From positions 124,001-188,000 of the forward strand of contig JAEUTG010000029.1 in assembly GCA_016788045.1 (NCBI GenBank): 64,000 bases of DNA. The letters are read 5' to 3'. A program made the translations under genes and the position numbers. The DNA is from Bacteroidales bacterium. GTDB lineage: Bacteria; Bacteroidota; Bacteroidia; Bacteroidales; Lentimicrobiaceae. Below the pieces are notes generated by a model, which searched no databases, was not told the origin of the DNA, and worked only from the letters and a program-made list of their open reading frames with translations. Position 1 is the first letter of the stretch. Each line of letters opens with the position of its first letter. Positions 44,285-54,123 of this stretch are shown one piece after another.

Positions 44285-47200
44285 TCAACCTACAATAGCC
44301 CTGATCGTTTCAGATTGAGAACCGCTTTTTACAAGGATCAGATAGGTGCCTCTTCCCATTTCTGATAAATCGATGGTGACTTCATCCTCATTGAATGACT
44401 GAAGGGTACGAATCAGTTTCCCGGATAAATCAACCACGGATATATCGGTTTTTGCCGCAGTATTGCTGAATCTTAACTTGAATATACCGGTTGGGGAGGG
44501 ATTCGGGTACACCTTCAGTAAGAGAACATCGTCGTTGATTGTCAACCCGGGGTAGCCCTCTGCCTGTGCAGTGAAGCCATTTCCGGTCATTCTGATGGTT
44601 ACCATTGTGTCGGCAAGGATCAATCCGCTCCCGGGTTGTGTAATCAGTGTCCTGATGCACCTGCTGCCGGCAGTGATCATTTCGGGCCGGTTTACAGTGA
44701 TTTCACCGGCATTGCTGATGGCGAAACCGGAACTCTGATGGTGGTCAGGAAATGTTATCTCTGTCCGCTCCTGACCCGCAGGGCTGGCCTGAAGGATGTT
44801 GCCAACGATTTTTCCGGAATAAAGATCTCCTGACAGCTCAAATTCGTTCTGTACGATCAATGAGGTATTTGCAGCATTGTGGATTTTCACTTCAACATCG
44901 GCATCCGTCCACAAAACCGGGGTTCCGTTATCAGAAACCCTGATTTTCAGGTACCTGCTTCCGGGATGCAGTTCCTGCTCGTTCTGAACAGTAAGTGTAC
45001 CATCGTATTGGTTGATTTTAAAGGATTCGTCCTGGTTGCCGGAAGTGATCGCATAGGTGAGATTCTGACCCGGATTCTGATCGCTGGCGATGATGGTTCC
45101 TATGTGTGTTCCTGCCATGGCATAGGGTGTTACATCAAAACTCTGGTTGTTAACGATCGGTGCCAGATTCAGATAAGTTACCGTGATGGTTACCGTAGCC
45201 TGGGAATAGAGCACCGGGGTGCCATTGTCGGTAGCCCGCACGGTGAGGTTGAATGTCTGGGGCGTGAGGGCTGTTGAATTTGAAACATAGATCACCCCGT
45301 TGCCTGTATTGATTCCGAAGCAGGTATTGGTATTTCCTCCGGTAATTGAAAAGGTGAGGGTTTGTCCGGCGTTGGGGTCTGTTGCCACTACCTGGCCAAC
45401 ACCGTAGCCGTTTGGCATGTTCTGCACTACACTGAAGCTCTGGCCGGCGATTACCGGTGGCAGGTTGGAAGGCGTAACCGTAATGGTTACAGTGGCCTGA
45501 GCATACATTACCGGATTGCCATTATCAGTTGCCCGAACCGTAAGGTTGAATGTCTGTGGCGTAAGCAACGGTGAGTTCAATACATAAATGACCCCGTTAC
45601 CTGAATTGATTCCGAAGCAGGAGTTCGTATTCCCGCCGGTTATAGAGAAAGTGAGGGTTTGCCCGGCATTGGGGTCTGTGGCCACTACCTGGCCAACGCC
45701 ATAGCCATTGGGTGAATTCTGTACCACACTGAAACTCTGGTTTGCCATTACCGGCGGATAGTTGGTGGGGGTGACTGTAATGGTTACCGTTGCCTGTGAA
45801 TAGAGCACGGGAGAACCATTGTCGGTTGCTCTTACGGTTAGGTTGAATGTCTGGGGGGTGAGGGCTGTTGAATTCGATACGTAGATTACCCCGTTGCCTG
45901 AATTGATCCCGAAACAGGTGTTGGTGTTCCCCCCGGTGATGGAAAAAGTGAGCGTTTGCCCGGCATTGGGATCGGTGGCCACCACCTGTCCCACACCGTA
46001 GCCATTGGGCGAATTCTGCACCACGCTGAAACTCTGGTTCGCAATCACCGGTGGCTGGTTTGTGGTGGCCGTAACCACGATGGTCACCGTTGCCTGTGAG
46101 TACATCACCGGATTACCATTGTCGGTCGCCCGTACAGTCAGGTTGAATGTCTGTGGCGTAAGCAACGGGGAGTTCAATACATAAATCACCCCGTTACCTG
46201 AATTGATTCCGAAGCAGGTGTTGGTGTTTCCTCCGGTAATGGAGTATGTAAGTGTTTGACCTGCATTGGGATCGGTGGCAACCACCTGTCCAACCGAGGT
46301 GCCGTTCGGGGTATTCTGCACCACACTGAAACTCTGGTTGGCAATTACCGGCGGCAGGTTGGATGAGGTAACGGTGATGGTTACCGATGCCTGTGAATAC
46401 AATACGGGAGAACCATTATCGGTTGCCCTTACGGTCAGGTTGAATGTCTGTGGTGTAAGCAACGGGGAGTTCAATACATAAATGACCCCGTTACCTGAAT
46501 TGATTCCGAAGCAGGTATTTGTATTTCCGCCGGTAATGGAAAAAGTGAGGGTCTGACCTGCATTGGGGTCGGTAGCGATTACTTGCCCGACACCCGTGCC
46601 ATTCGGGGTGTTCTGCACCACACTGAAACTCTGGTTCGCAATCACCGGAGGCTGGTTTGTGGTGGCAGTTACCAAAATGGTTATCGTGGCTTCAGAATAC
46701 AAAGCTGGAGAGCCGTTGTCGGTTGCCCTTACCGTGAGGTTGAAAGTCTGAGGGGTAAGGGCTGTTGAATTGTTTACACTGATCAGCCCGCTGCCTGAGT
46801 TGATGCCGAAACAGGTATTGGTGTTTCCTCCGGTGATGGAAAAGGTGAGTGTTTGCCCGGAATTGGGATCTGTGGCTACCACCTGACCGACACTGTAACC
46901 ATTGGGCGAATTCTGCACCACACTGAAACTCTGGTTGGCAATTACCGGAGGCTGGTTGGTGGTGGCTGTCACTACAATGGTCACTGTTGCCTGTGAATAC
47001 AACACCGGAGTTCCGTTGTCGGTTGCCCTTACCGTAAGGTTGAATGTCTGAGGGGTAAGGGCTGTTGAATTGTTAACACTGATCAACCCGCTGCCTGAGT
47101 TGATGCTGAAACATGTATTGGTATTTCCCGCTGTAATGGAAAATGAAATTGTCTGACCCGAATTGGGATCTGTGGCCACCACTTGCCCGACCGATGTACC

Positions 47201-49612
47201 GTTCGGGACATTCTGCACCACACTGAAGCTCTGATTTGCAATTACCGGTGCCAGGTTAGGGGAAGTAACGGTTATGGTAACCGTAGCCTGTGAATACAAA
47301 ACGGGAGAGCCGTTGTCGGTTGCCCTTACTGTAAGATTGAAAACCTGTGGGGTCAGCATCGTTGAGTTGTAAACATAAATAACCCCGTTGCCTGCATTGA
47401 TTCCGAAACAGTTGTTGGTATTTCCGCCGGTAATGGAGAAAGTGAGGGTTTGCCCGGCATTCGGATCACTGGCAATAACCTGCCCGACACCATACCCCGG
47501 GGATGAGTTTTGCACTACACTGAAGCTTTGGTTGGCAATTACAGGAGGCAGGTTGGTCGTCGATGTAACATTTACCGTTACGGTGGCATCTGAGAAAAGC
47601 ACAGGGGAGCCATTGTCTGTGGCGCGAATGGTGAGGTAGTATGCCTGCACTGCCATTGCGGATGAATTGCTCACGGTAAGGACCCCTGTAGAAGCATTGA
47701 TCGCGAAACACGAACCTGTGTTGCCCGCAACGATTGAGTAAGCCAGCAATTGACCTGCATCCGGGTCGCCCGCCTGAACCGTTCCAATCGCGGTGCCGTT
47801 CCCTGCAGTCTGGGCTACGGAGAAACTCTGGTTTGATATTGCCGGGGCTTCGTTTACATTCAACAGATTGATGGTAATGGTTGCCTGTGAATACAGAACC
47901 GGCGAGCCGTTATCGGTTACCCTTACCACCAGTGAAAAAGCGGGAGTGAGTTCGAAGTTCAGGGCTGAACTGTTGGCGACCGTGATTAAGCCGCTACCCT
48001 GGTTAATGGCAAAAGCTGAACCTGAATTTCCGCTCACAATCGAAAACGTCAATGTTTGTCCTGAATTAGGGTCACTCGCCAGGACTGTTCCTACACTGCT
48101 TCCATTTGCAGAATTCTCATTCACCGAAAAAGTCTGGTTTCCTACCGAAGGAGGAAGATTTGAGCCTGCAGTCAGAAATTCATAAGCCCCGATTTCCGGT
48201 GCAGTTCCCTGGAAGATTGAGGTTCCGATTATATCAAACGGAACGCCGACATTGGTTCCTTTGTTGATACAGGGGGAATTACCCTGGATGTTGAAGTTTC
48301 CTGAGCCCGGATCGATAAAAGCAGGATTCCCGATAACAGGGCTGGAACCCGTGCCAGGGGCGCCGGAAGTCGCCGACGTTGAATAACAATTATGAGAGAT
48401 TGTCCAGGAGCCATTTCCAAAGTTATAGAGAGCGACTCCGTTATCATTCGTTCTGAAATGAATGTTGTTCCGAGTTTCAACATGAGCTTTATCAACTGAA
48501 ATGTGATTATTTGTGACGTGGTAAAATACATTATTTAGCACTTTAGTATTTGTGCAGGGGCCGATGGATGGATAAGTATACCCAATTACAACCCCATTGG
48601 TACAATCAGTAAAAATATTGTTATGTATCAGATTGTTTGTTGTGTAGGCTCCGCCAAGCCTGATTCCTTGTGTTGATCCTCTAAATTGGTTATATCTGGT
48701 TATTATTCCATTCCCTTGTTGAATGTGTACCGCTGATGTTACGTTAGCCCCATTAATAAATGTACAATGCTCTATTATTCCATTGGAATTGTCAGGAACA
48801 CCATCCGGACCGGCAAGTATAAGATTGTATTTATTACCTGCTCCATTGGTCCTATCGATGATTGTGTGATGAATGTGAAACCCATCCCAATCTCCATCTA
48901 ATTGGATACCATCTCCGGAAGAAATGCTTTCATTCGGGTTTGTAAAATACCTTCTATTAATGTCATAGACATTGCAATACCCAATTGTTACATCAGGTGT
49001 ATACCTTAAATACATTCCGTCTAATGCAACATTGTGAATCTCGGTGTTTAAAATTTCAAGGTTGTTGTTATATAAACTGTAAACCCCAAACCCGCCATTC
49101 CCTGAATTGTGGGCATTGTAGAGGTGGCAGTTGTCAACCTTGTTGTTGGCTGAATAGGCACCCGAAGAACCCATAATACCCACCAGTGCCATGGCACCCG
49201 CATTGCCGTTGATTTCAAAGTTCTCAATGGTGCAGCCTGAACTCGCATTCAAACGAATGGCATAATCGTAACCGGTATAGGAGAACTTTGGCCGGTCACC
49301 ACTCCCGTATGCCCCGATGGTAACGTTGCTTCTGCTATTGATGTATAATCTGTTGTAGGAATAATAAGTTGTACCTCTTTTCTGGAGATAAGTGTTGCCA
49401 TTCACGAAAGCTACCGAACTCCATGAGCTGTAGGGGTTGCTGATGGTGCCATTCTGACCTGAAGCAGTATTGGTAGGATCAATATAAATGGTGGCGCTGA
49501 AGAGAAGGCCTGAATAGAAGAGAAGCAGAACAAAAGTTAAAATGAGCAAACTGAGTTTCGGACTTACCGTGATAACACTTCCTGAGTTTGTTGGTTGCAC
49601 TTTTCTGATCAT
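44285..49612 (-). CDS. Type IX-secreted surface protein: beta-helix, 11-12 calcium-poor cadherin-like repeats
   Basis: The protein is about 1775 residues from ATG 49612 (MIRKVQPTNSG), which places the signal helix (LSLLILTFVLLLFYSGLLFS) correctly; the frame itself extends to 49729. The N-terminal 440 residues are a beta-helix clearly paralogous to that of the 3844-residue neighbour (IYIDPTNTASGQNGTISNP, TIGAYGSGDRPKFSYTG). Then come 11 cadherin-like units and a decayed twelfth. Unit 1 keeps NEN and DVNE-like ligands (VNENSANG, NVNEAP). Units 3-10 are near-identical (PPVIANQSFSVVQN, 297-300 bp each) and have Gln instead of the ligand Glu and no DVNE linker. Units 2-10 each have one Cys in GNTxxCFxI. 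The end (LLLKVYPNPSPTGIF, GTYLILVKSGSQ) is a Por sorting domain for T9SS export. Confidence 0.93.
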   Translation of the reverse strand: MIRKVQPTNSGSVITVSPKLSLLILTFVLLLFYSGLLFSATIYIDPTNTASGQNGTISNPYSSWSSVAFVNGNTYLQKRGTTYYSYNRLYINSRSNVTIGAYGSGDRPKFSYTGYDYAIRLNASSGCTIENFEINGNAGAMALVGIMGSSGAYSANNKVDNCHLYNAHNSGNGGFGVYSLYNNNLEILNTEIHNVALDGMYLRYTPDVTIGYCNVYDINRRYFTNPNESISSGDGIQLDGDWDGFHIHHTIIDRTNGAGNKYNLILAGPDGVPDNSNGIIEHCTFINGANVTSAVHIQQGNGIITRYNQFRGSTQGIRLGGAYTTNNLIHNNIFTDCTNGVVIGYTYPSIGPCTNTKVLNNVFYHVTNNHISVDKAHVETRNNIHFRTNDNGVALYNFGNGSWTISHNCYSTSATSGAPGTGSSPVIGNPAFIDPGSGNFNIQGNSPCINKGTNVGVPFDIIGTSIFQGTAPEIGAYEFLTAGSNLPPSVGNQTFSVNENSANGSSVGTVLASDPNSGQTLTFSIVSGNSGSAFAINQGSGLITVANSSALNFELTPAFSLVVRVTDNGSPVLYSQATITINLLNVNEAPAISNQSFSVAQTAGNGTAIGTVQAGDPDAGQLLAYSIVAGNTGSCFAINASTGVLTVSNSSAMAVQAYYLTIRATDNGSPVLFSDATVTVNVTSTTNLPPVIANQSFSVVQNSSPGYGVGQVIASDPNAGQTLTFSITGGNTNNCFGINAGNGVIYVYNSTMLTPQVFNLTVRATDNGSPVLYSQATVTITVTSPNLAPVIANQSFSVVQNVPNGTSVGQVVATDPNSGQTISFSITAGNTNTCFSINSGSGLISVNNSTALTPQTFNLTVRATDNGTPVLYSQATVTIVVTATTNQPPVIANQSFSVVQNSPNGYSVGQVVATDPNSGQTLTFSITGGNTNTCFGINSGSGLISVNNSTALTPQTFNLTVRATDNGSPALYSEATITILVTATTNQPPVIANQSFSVVQNTPNGTGVGQVIATDPNAGQTLTFSITGGNTNTCFGINSGNGVIYVLNSPLLTPQTFNLTVRATDNGSPVLYSQASVTITVTSSNLPPVIANQSFSVVQNTPNGTSVGQVVATDPNAGQTLTYSITGGNTNTCFGINSGNGVIYVLNSPLLTPQTFNLTVRATDNGNPVMYSQATVTIVVTATTNQPPVIANQSFSVVQNSPNGYGVGQVVATDPNAGQTLTFSITGGNTNTCFGINSGNGVIYVSNSTALTPQTFNLTVRATDNGSPVLYSQATVTITVTPTNYPPVMANQSFSVVQNSPNGYGVGQVVATDPNAGQTLTFSITGGNTNSCFGINSGNGVIYVLNSPLLTPQTFNLTVRATDNGNPVMYAQATVTITVTPSNLPPVIAGQSFSVVQNMPNGYGVGQVVATDPNAGQTLTFSITGGNTNTCFGINTGNGVIYVSNSTALTPQTFNLTVRATDNGTPVLYSQATVTITVTYLNLAPIVNNQSFDVTPYAMAGTHIGTIIASDQNPGQNLTYAITSGNQDESFKINQYDGTLTVQNEQELHPGSRYLKIRVSDNGTPVLWTDADVEVKIHNAANTSLIVQNEFELSGDLYSGKIVGNILQASPAGQERTEITFPDHHQSSGFAISNAGEITVNRPEMITAGSRCIRTLITQPGSGLILADTMVTIRMTGNGFTAQAEGYPGLTINDDVLLLKVYPNPSPTGIFKLRFSNTAAKTDISVVDLSGKLIRTLQSFNEDEVTIDLSEMGRGTYLILVKSGSQSETIRAIVG
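45140..47560 (-). repeat. Tandem 297-300 bp repeats encoding near-identical cadherin-like units
   Basis: The landmark 'gcgattaccggtggc' and its variants recur at about 45447, 45744, 46041, 46341, 46638, 46938, 47237 and 47537, that is every 297-300 bp. Each copy encodes one unit starting PPVIANQSFSVVQN. The close similarity indicates recent duplication or gene conversion, and copy number is likely to vary between strains. Confidence 0.9.
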
Positions 49613-49999
49613 AAATAGTTGGGTTTTCAGTAGTTTGATGTTCGGGAAAGGTGAGAATTTCCGCCGGACGCACTGACTGAAGACACAGACATCCGGCCGG
49701 TACTCCCTGGCCAATGCTGCAAACCCCAACCGATGATAGATCCCCCGACTGTTTCATCTGTTATCCCTGATATTTTACCACAGAGCCTTCTTTGAAAATC
49801 ATGCCATAACGCGGGGTGAAATGCTTTATTTATAAACGCAGAAGCTGCATTCGCCGGAATTCAGTATTCACATACCTTTCGGGAAGGCAGGAGATTTTTG
49901 TTTTTTTTATTTTAGAAACAATCTAAATACAAGCAGGGGTAAACAGGTTTTTCATACCTCGTAGTGGGGAATTTATCCTCAGACAATGCCACAATTCAG
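49613..49999. other. Intergenic region upstream of the smaller giant gene
   Basis: About 390 bp of mixed composition. I see no convincing promoter consensus, RNA gene or coding frame beyond the non-signal N-terminal extension of the 44285-49612 gene. Confidence 0.4.
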
Positions 50000-50610
50000 G
50001 GTGACTTCAGAGAGGTCACCTGTATATAGAAAAACAGGAAACATGAATGATGCGACCCCATCCGGGGTCGGATATCTTCTGAAAGCTTATTTCTGCTATA
50101 GACATGTCATCCCTCCGGGATGATTTTTCTGAAATTCAGCAACCTGTGATCGTACTATTCTTACTTGTTGCCAAAAAAAACATCCGCATCAGGCTGAATC
50201 CTGTCCCGGCAAAAAATGACATGTTCAAAGCAAGAAAATAGACTGACCTCAGCGAGGTCACATGTTTGTAGAAAACCGGATAATGTAATAAAATCGACCC
50301 CGGCTGGGGTCGTATGTTTTACAACGGGATGATTCTTCTCAGACATGTTATCCCTCCGGGATGATTTTTCTGAAATTCAGAAACCTGTGATCGCGTTGTT
50401 CTTTCTTGTCGTCAAAAAGAACTTCCGCTCCTGGCTGAATCCTGTCCCGGCAAAAAATGACATGTTCAAAGCAAGAAAATAGACTGACCTCAGCGAGGTC
50501 ACATGTTTATAGAAAAATAAGCAATGAAATTCTATCGACCCCGGCCGGGGTCGTATGTATTCCATCGGAATGATCAGGGTAAGACATGCCATACCACCAG
50601 GATGATTATT
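50000..50610. repeat. Three tandem copies of a 241-bp non-coding unit with three hairpins each
   Basis: The copies begin at about 50004, 50245 and 50486, a constant 241-bp period. Each carries hairpin 1 (TGACCTCAGCGAGGTCA at 50244-50260 and 50485-50501; decayed at 50000-50020). Hairpin 2 is CGACCCC-N4-GGGGTCG at 50053-50070, 50295-50312 and 50536-50553. Hairpin 3 is ATCCC-TCC-GGGAT, with 7-bp arms at 50107-50123, at 50350-50362, and a changed but still paired ATTCC-ATC-GGAAT at 50559-50571. The spacing between hairpins is conserved. Short open frames of about 60-70 codons on the minus strand follow the repeat and are not genes. Confidence 0.88.
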
Positions 50611-50730
50611 CTCAGCTGATCAATGTTTCCCCGGGGGGGCACAGTTTGCCTGCCTGAAACGTCTGCTATTTAACACAAAATATTGCAGCTCAAACATTTC
50701 AGTTATTCCGGTCAGATCCGGCAAAACCGG

Positions 50731-53205
50731 TTAAGTATTCACCTTGTGCGCGATCTTTTTCTTTCTTTTGAAGATCATGGACAGAGATTTATACCAGGGC
50801 TTGTTGCTTTCCTCTGCATAATAGGTGTATTCATACCCGTAATCGTAGAGCAACCCTTTGGCTTTCACATCGTTGATCACAATGCTGACATGAGGCACAT
50901 TTTTCTGGCTCAGGTGTGAGATGTTGTTCGAGAATGCTTCTTTGTGGGTAAAGCCCTGTCGCACAACATAGATGTTTACATCGGAAAATCCCATCAGCAG
51001 GTACGAATCCGAAACCACGCCCACCGGCGGGGAATCAATGATGATGTAATCGTATCTCTTTTTGAGTTCATGAATCATCTCCCCGGTTTTGGAAGAGGCA
51101 ATCAGCTCCAGCGGATTGGGAGGGACCGGACCGGCTGAGATGTACTCAAGATTCGGAATGTGGGTTTTCTGGATGATGTCATCAACGGATGCCTGATTGA
51201 TCAGGACCGTACTGATACCTTTCTGGTTTGAAAGGTTAAAATCCTGAAAAAGCTTCGGTCTGCGCAGATCGAAACCCATGATCAGGGTTTTTTTGCCGAA
51301 GAGTGCATAGGCTGCAGCCAGGTTCTGCGATATAAATGATTTGCCCTCACCACTGTAGGATGAAGTTACCAGAAGAACCTGTTTGTCATTGTCTTTGGCA
51401 TAGAACCTCAGGTTGGTCCTGATGCTTCTGAATGACTCAGAAATGGGCGAATTCACAGCGGCATTGACCACGATTTTCTCCTTGCCGTCGTTGTGAAACA
51501 CATGACCGAGTATGGGCAGGCTGGTGAGTGCCTCAACATCCCTTTTGTTTGAAATCTGTGTATTCAGAAAATCCCTGAGCACGATTACAATAAAGGGGAT
51601 CAGCAGGCCAACGAGTGCTCCGATGATAAGAATGAGCTTCTTTTTCGGGAATGTCTGATAGGCCTGAATGTACCTTGCCTGATCGATCACTTCATAGTCA
51701 GGCGCATTGGAAGCCCGGGCTATCTGAGCTTCCGACCGCTTCTGAAGTAAAAAGGTATAGATAGCATCGTTCAGCTTGAATTTTCTTTCTATCCCAACCA
51801 GTTGTCGTTCCGTTGATGGTAGCCGTGACATCTCTGCTGATATTCTGGCAGCCCGGTTATTGATGTCCTGAAGGGCTATCTCTGTGGTTGCTGCATTGCT
51901 GTTGATGTTTTCCAGTATGGTCTTTTTCAGGTTCGATATCTGAACTTCAATGGTATTGAGCCGCAGGTTTTTGACATTGCCCTGATTCAGCATATTGGAC
52001 CGTTCCGAATTCAGGGTGATCAGTTCGGTGATCAGCTGATTGAGGGTGCGGTCCTGAACATTCATGGACGAAGGGGCAATCAGATCCGACATATCGGTGT
52101 TTTTTTCGAAATACTCCTTGATGTAGTCATAGTATTTCTTCTGTATTATCAGCAATGCCCTTTCACCCTCCAGCTGGTTCATCCTTTCGATCGACTGCTG
52201 GCCCTGAAAACTGATGTCGGTTACCCTGTTGGTTGTCCTGAAATTCTGCAGCTTGCTCTCAGCATAACTGAGTGAATCGGACACCTCGCTGATCTGGCTG
52301 TCGATAAACTTCACCGTGTTGATGGCGATACGGTTTTTCTTCTCAAGGTTCCGTTCAAGGTAGGCGTTGGTCAGCGTATTGAGGAAATCGGTGATTTTAT
52401 ACTTGTTGTCACCCTGCATGTTGATAATCACCAGCGAAGAGGTGCGCGAGGTCTGAACAGCTGCAATAGAAGCCTGGTAGGTGAGCGTGAGGTAACTCAG
52501 GCTGTTGAACGAGAAATAGGTCCTGGCTTTCGGTGCAGCAGGAAGCTCAGCTGCCGGATTGGTAAGGTGTACTTTAAAATCGTAATACGGTCCCTTTATC
52601 TGCTGCCCGAATTTAAACTTCCCGTTGATACTTACGTTGGCATAAGAAACAATATTGTCGTTGATGTAATCGTAAATGGGTACATTGCTGCCATTGGCTT
52701 CAAGTACAAATTCATCCTTACTGATTATCCTGTAGTAAACCGGTAGGTCAATGGCTTGCAGCTCAGACTTGTTGATGCTTATCTGAAAGGTTTTTTCATT
52801 GTAGGTCTCTTCAATGGTTTTGAGAAAGTCCAGTTTGAGATAGTCTCCGAAAAGATAGTCCTCCTTGTAAAAGGAGGCTTCCAGGTTGAGTTGGGAAACT
52901 GCATCATTGATGAGGGTGTACGACCTGATGACCCCCAATTCATTTTCTATGTTGTGGTTGCCGCCAAACAGGCCAAAGCCCTGCATCATATCCTGTGAAG
53001 TCAGGAAGTTGTTTCGTTCCGACTCTTTGAGCAGCAGGGTTGTCTGATTTGAATAGATAACCGTGGATAGTTTATTGAACAGGTAAGCAGCTGCCAGAAA
53101 AACGAAAAGTGAAAGGATGAACCATCCCTTAAATCGCCAGATTTTAAAGATCAGTTCCTTGTAATCGGTCTTCTGCTGAAAAATTTCTTCTGATTTTTTC
53201 GCCAT
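50731..53205 (-). CDS. Wzc-like polysaccharide co-polymerase and tyrosine autokinase
   Basis: The protein has 824 residues. The N-terminal Wzz domain has a first membrane helix near residue 30 (GWFILSLFVFLAAAYLF) and a second near 510 (LILIIGALVGLLIPFIVIV), with a long helical periplasmic part between them. The cytoplasmic BY-kinase domain has Walker A SYSGEGKS (K622), Walker A' MGFDLRRPKL and Walker B DYIIIDSPPVG. The C-terminus is a tyrosine cluster (YDYGYEYTYYAEE) for autophosphorylation. Such proteins set polysaccharide chain length and drive export with a Wza-type channel, whose gene ends 5 bp upstream. It is the last gene of the minus-strand polysaccharide locus. Confidence 0.93.
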   Translation of the reverse strand: MAKKSEEIFQQKTDYKELIFKIWRFKGWFILSLFVFLAAAYLFNKLSTVIYSNQTTLLLKESERNNFLTSQDMMQGFGLFGGNHNIENELGVIRSYTLINDAVSQLNLEASFYKEDYLFGDYLKLDFLKTIEETYNEKTFQISINKSELQAIDLPVYYRIISKDEFVLEANGSNVPIYDYINDNIVSYANVSINGKFKFGQQIKGPYYDFKVHLTNPAAELPAAPKARTYFSFNSLSYLTLTYQASIAAVQTSRTSSLVIINMQGDNKYKITDFLNTLTNAYLERNLEKKNRIAINTVKFIDSQISEVSDSLSYAESKLQNFRTTNRVTDISFQGQQSIERMNQLEGERALLIIQKKYYDYIKEYFEKNTDMSDLIAPSSMNVQDRTLNQLITELITLNSERSNMLNQGNVKNLRLNTIEVQISNLKKTILENINSNAATTEIALQDINNRAARISAEMSRLPSTERQLVGIERKFKLNDAIYTFLLQKRSEAQIARASNAPDYEVIDQARYIQAYQTFPKKKLILIIGALVGLLIPFIVIVLRDFLNTQISNKRDVEALTSLPILGHVFHNDGKEKIVVNAAVNSPISESFRSIRTNLRFYAKDNDKQVLLVTSSYSGEGKSFISQNLAAAYALFGKKTLIMGFDLRRPKLFQDFNLSNQKGISTVLINQASVDDIIQKTHIPNLEYISAGPVPPNPLELIASSKTGEMIHELKKRYDYIIIDSPPVGVVSDSYLLMGFSDVNIYVVRQGFTHKEAFSNNISHLSQKNVPHVSIVINDVKAKGLLYDYGYEYTYYAEESNKPWYKSLSMIFKRKKKIAHKVNT

Positions 53206-53209
53206 TGGT

Positions 53210-53980
53210 TTATCTGAAAAAGTACAAAACAGTGATCAGTGTGGTAGCGGTTGCCAGGAAGGTTGAATAGGTAAATGTTCTGAGGTTCCTGAATTTGGTT
53301 TTGATAGGCTCAACAATTACCACATCTCCCGGTTCAAGATAAAAGAGATCGCTTTCAACAATCTTCTTGTCGGTCAGGTTGATGTTGTAATACCTGATTT
53401 CTTTGTCATTCTCCCTGATCAGGGTCACCTTGCTTTTGTCGCCATAGTCTGTGATTCCGCCCGCGTAGCCCAGGGCCTGAAATATGTTGATCTGCTCCTT
53501 GAAAAACGGAAACTCACCCTGATTTCTCACTTCGCCAAGCACAGTAATGTTGCTGTTGACAAATTTCATGGTGATGGCGGTGTTGCTGAGGTACTGGCTA
53601 AGTTCGGTTTCCACTTTGGCTTTCGCTTCCGAAAGTGTCAGCCCCGCAAGGAAAATGTCGCCGATGAACGGGAAGTCAATGGCCCCGCGTTCATTTACGG
53701 TATAGCTCAGCAGATTTACATTGATACCGCCGGTGATGTTGGTATTCTGGTTGCTGAAAATCCGCGCAGTTTGCTCATCAATGCTCATCACATTGATGTA
53801 CAGATTGTCGAAGGGCTTGATTTTTTTAACCGGTCTCAGGTGATTGTAAACTGGTTTTAGCTCAGTGGTGGTCTCATCCTGAACGTATTTAAGCTTCTTT
53901 TGCGGAACACAGGATGAAATCAGGATTGCGAATATCACAATCACACTGGAACGGCTGTGCTGTCGGACTTTTTCCCACAT
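53210..53980 (-). CDS. Wza-like outer-membrane polysaccharide export lipoprotein
   Basis: The protein has 256 residues and a lipoprotein signal with the lipobox ISSC (about residue 24). A Poly_export domain (about 55-140; DNLYINVMSIDEQTARIF, GAIDFPFIGDIFLAGLTLSEAKAKVE) is followed by an SLBB-type domain (ITVLGEVRNQGEFPFFKEQINIFQALGYAGGI). A hydrophobic segment closes the protein (FTYSTFLATATTLITVLYFF). Relatives form the outer-membrane channel for capsule or exopolysaccharide. It is encoded directly upstream of the Wzc-like kinase, the usual pairing. Confidence 0.92.
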   Translation of the reverse strand: MWEKVRQHSRSSVIVIFAILISSCVPQKKLKYVQDETTTELKPVYNHLRPVKKIKPFDNLYINVMSIDEQTARIFSNQNTNITGGINVNLLSYTVNERGAIDFPFIGDIFLAGLTLSEAKAKVETELSQYLSNTAITMKFVNSNITVLGEVRNQGEFPFFKEQINIFQALGYAGGITDYGDKSKVTLIRENDKEIRYYNINLTDKKIVESDLFYLEPGDVVIVEPIKTKFRNLRTFTYSTFLATATTLITVLYFFR

Positions 53981-54123
53981 AGGTCTGAATTTTATTTTTT
54001 ATCAGTCAACCGGAAGAAAGTAACCGGTTCCGGCTGGCTTTTGTAACATCGTTAATCAATAAACAGTTAAACCGGGTCTTATATTTTGTCCGCTGCTGTT
54101 TTTTATTGCTGTTTTTCTGTTGC

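Noticed and set aside
43991..44318. Two plus-strand frames of 87 and 93 codons between the giant genes
   Set aside because: They overlap each other and a terminator, and are low-complexity lysine-rich.
50161..50592. Two short minus-strand frames (61 and 71 codons) in the 241-bp array
   Set aside because: They are near-copies of one another because they follow the repeat, and their reading frame is interrupted by the palindromes. I treat the region as non-coding.
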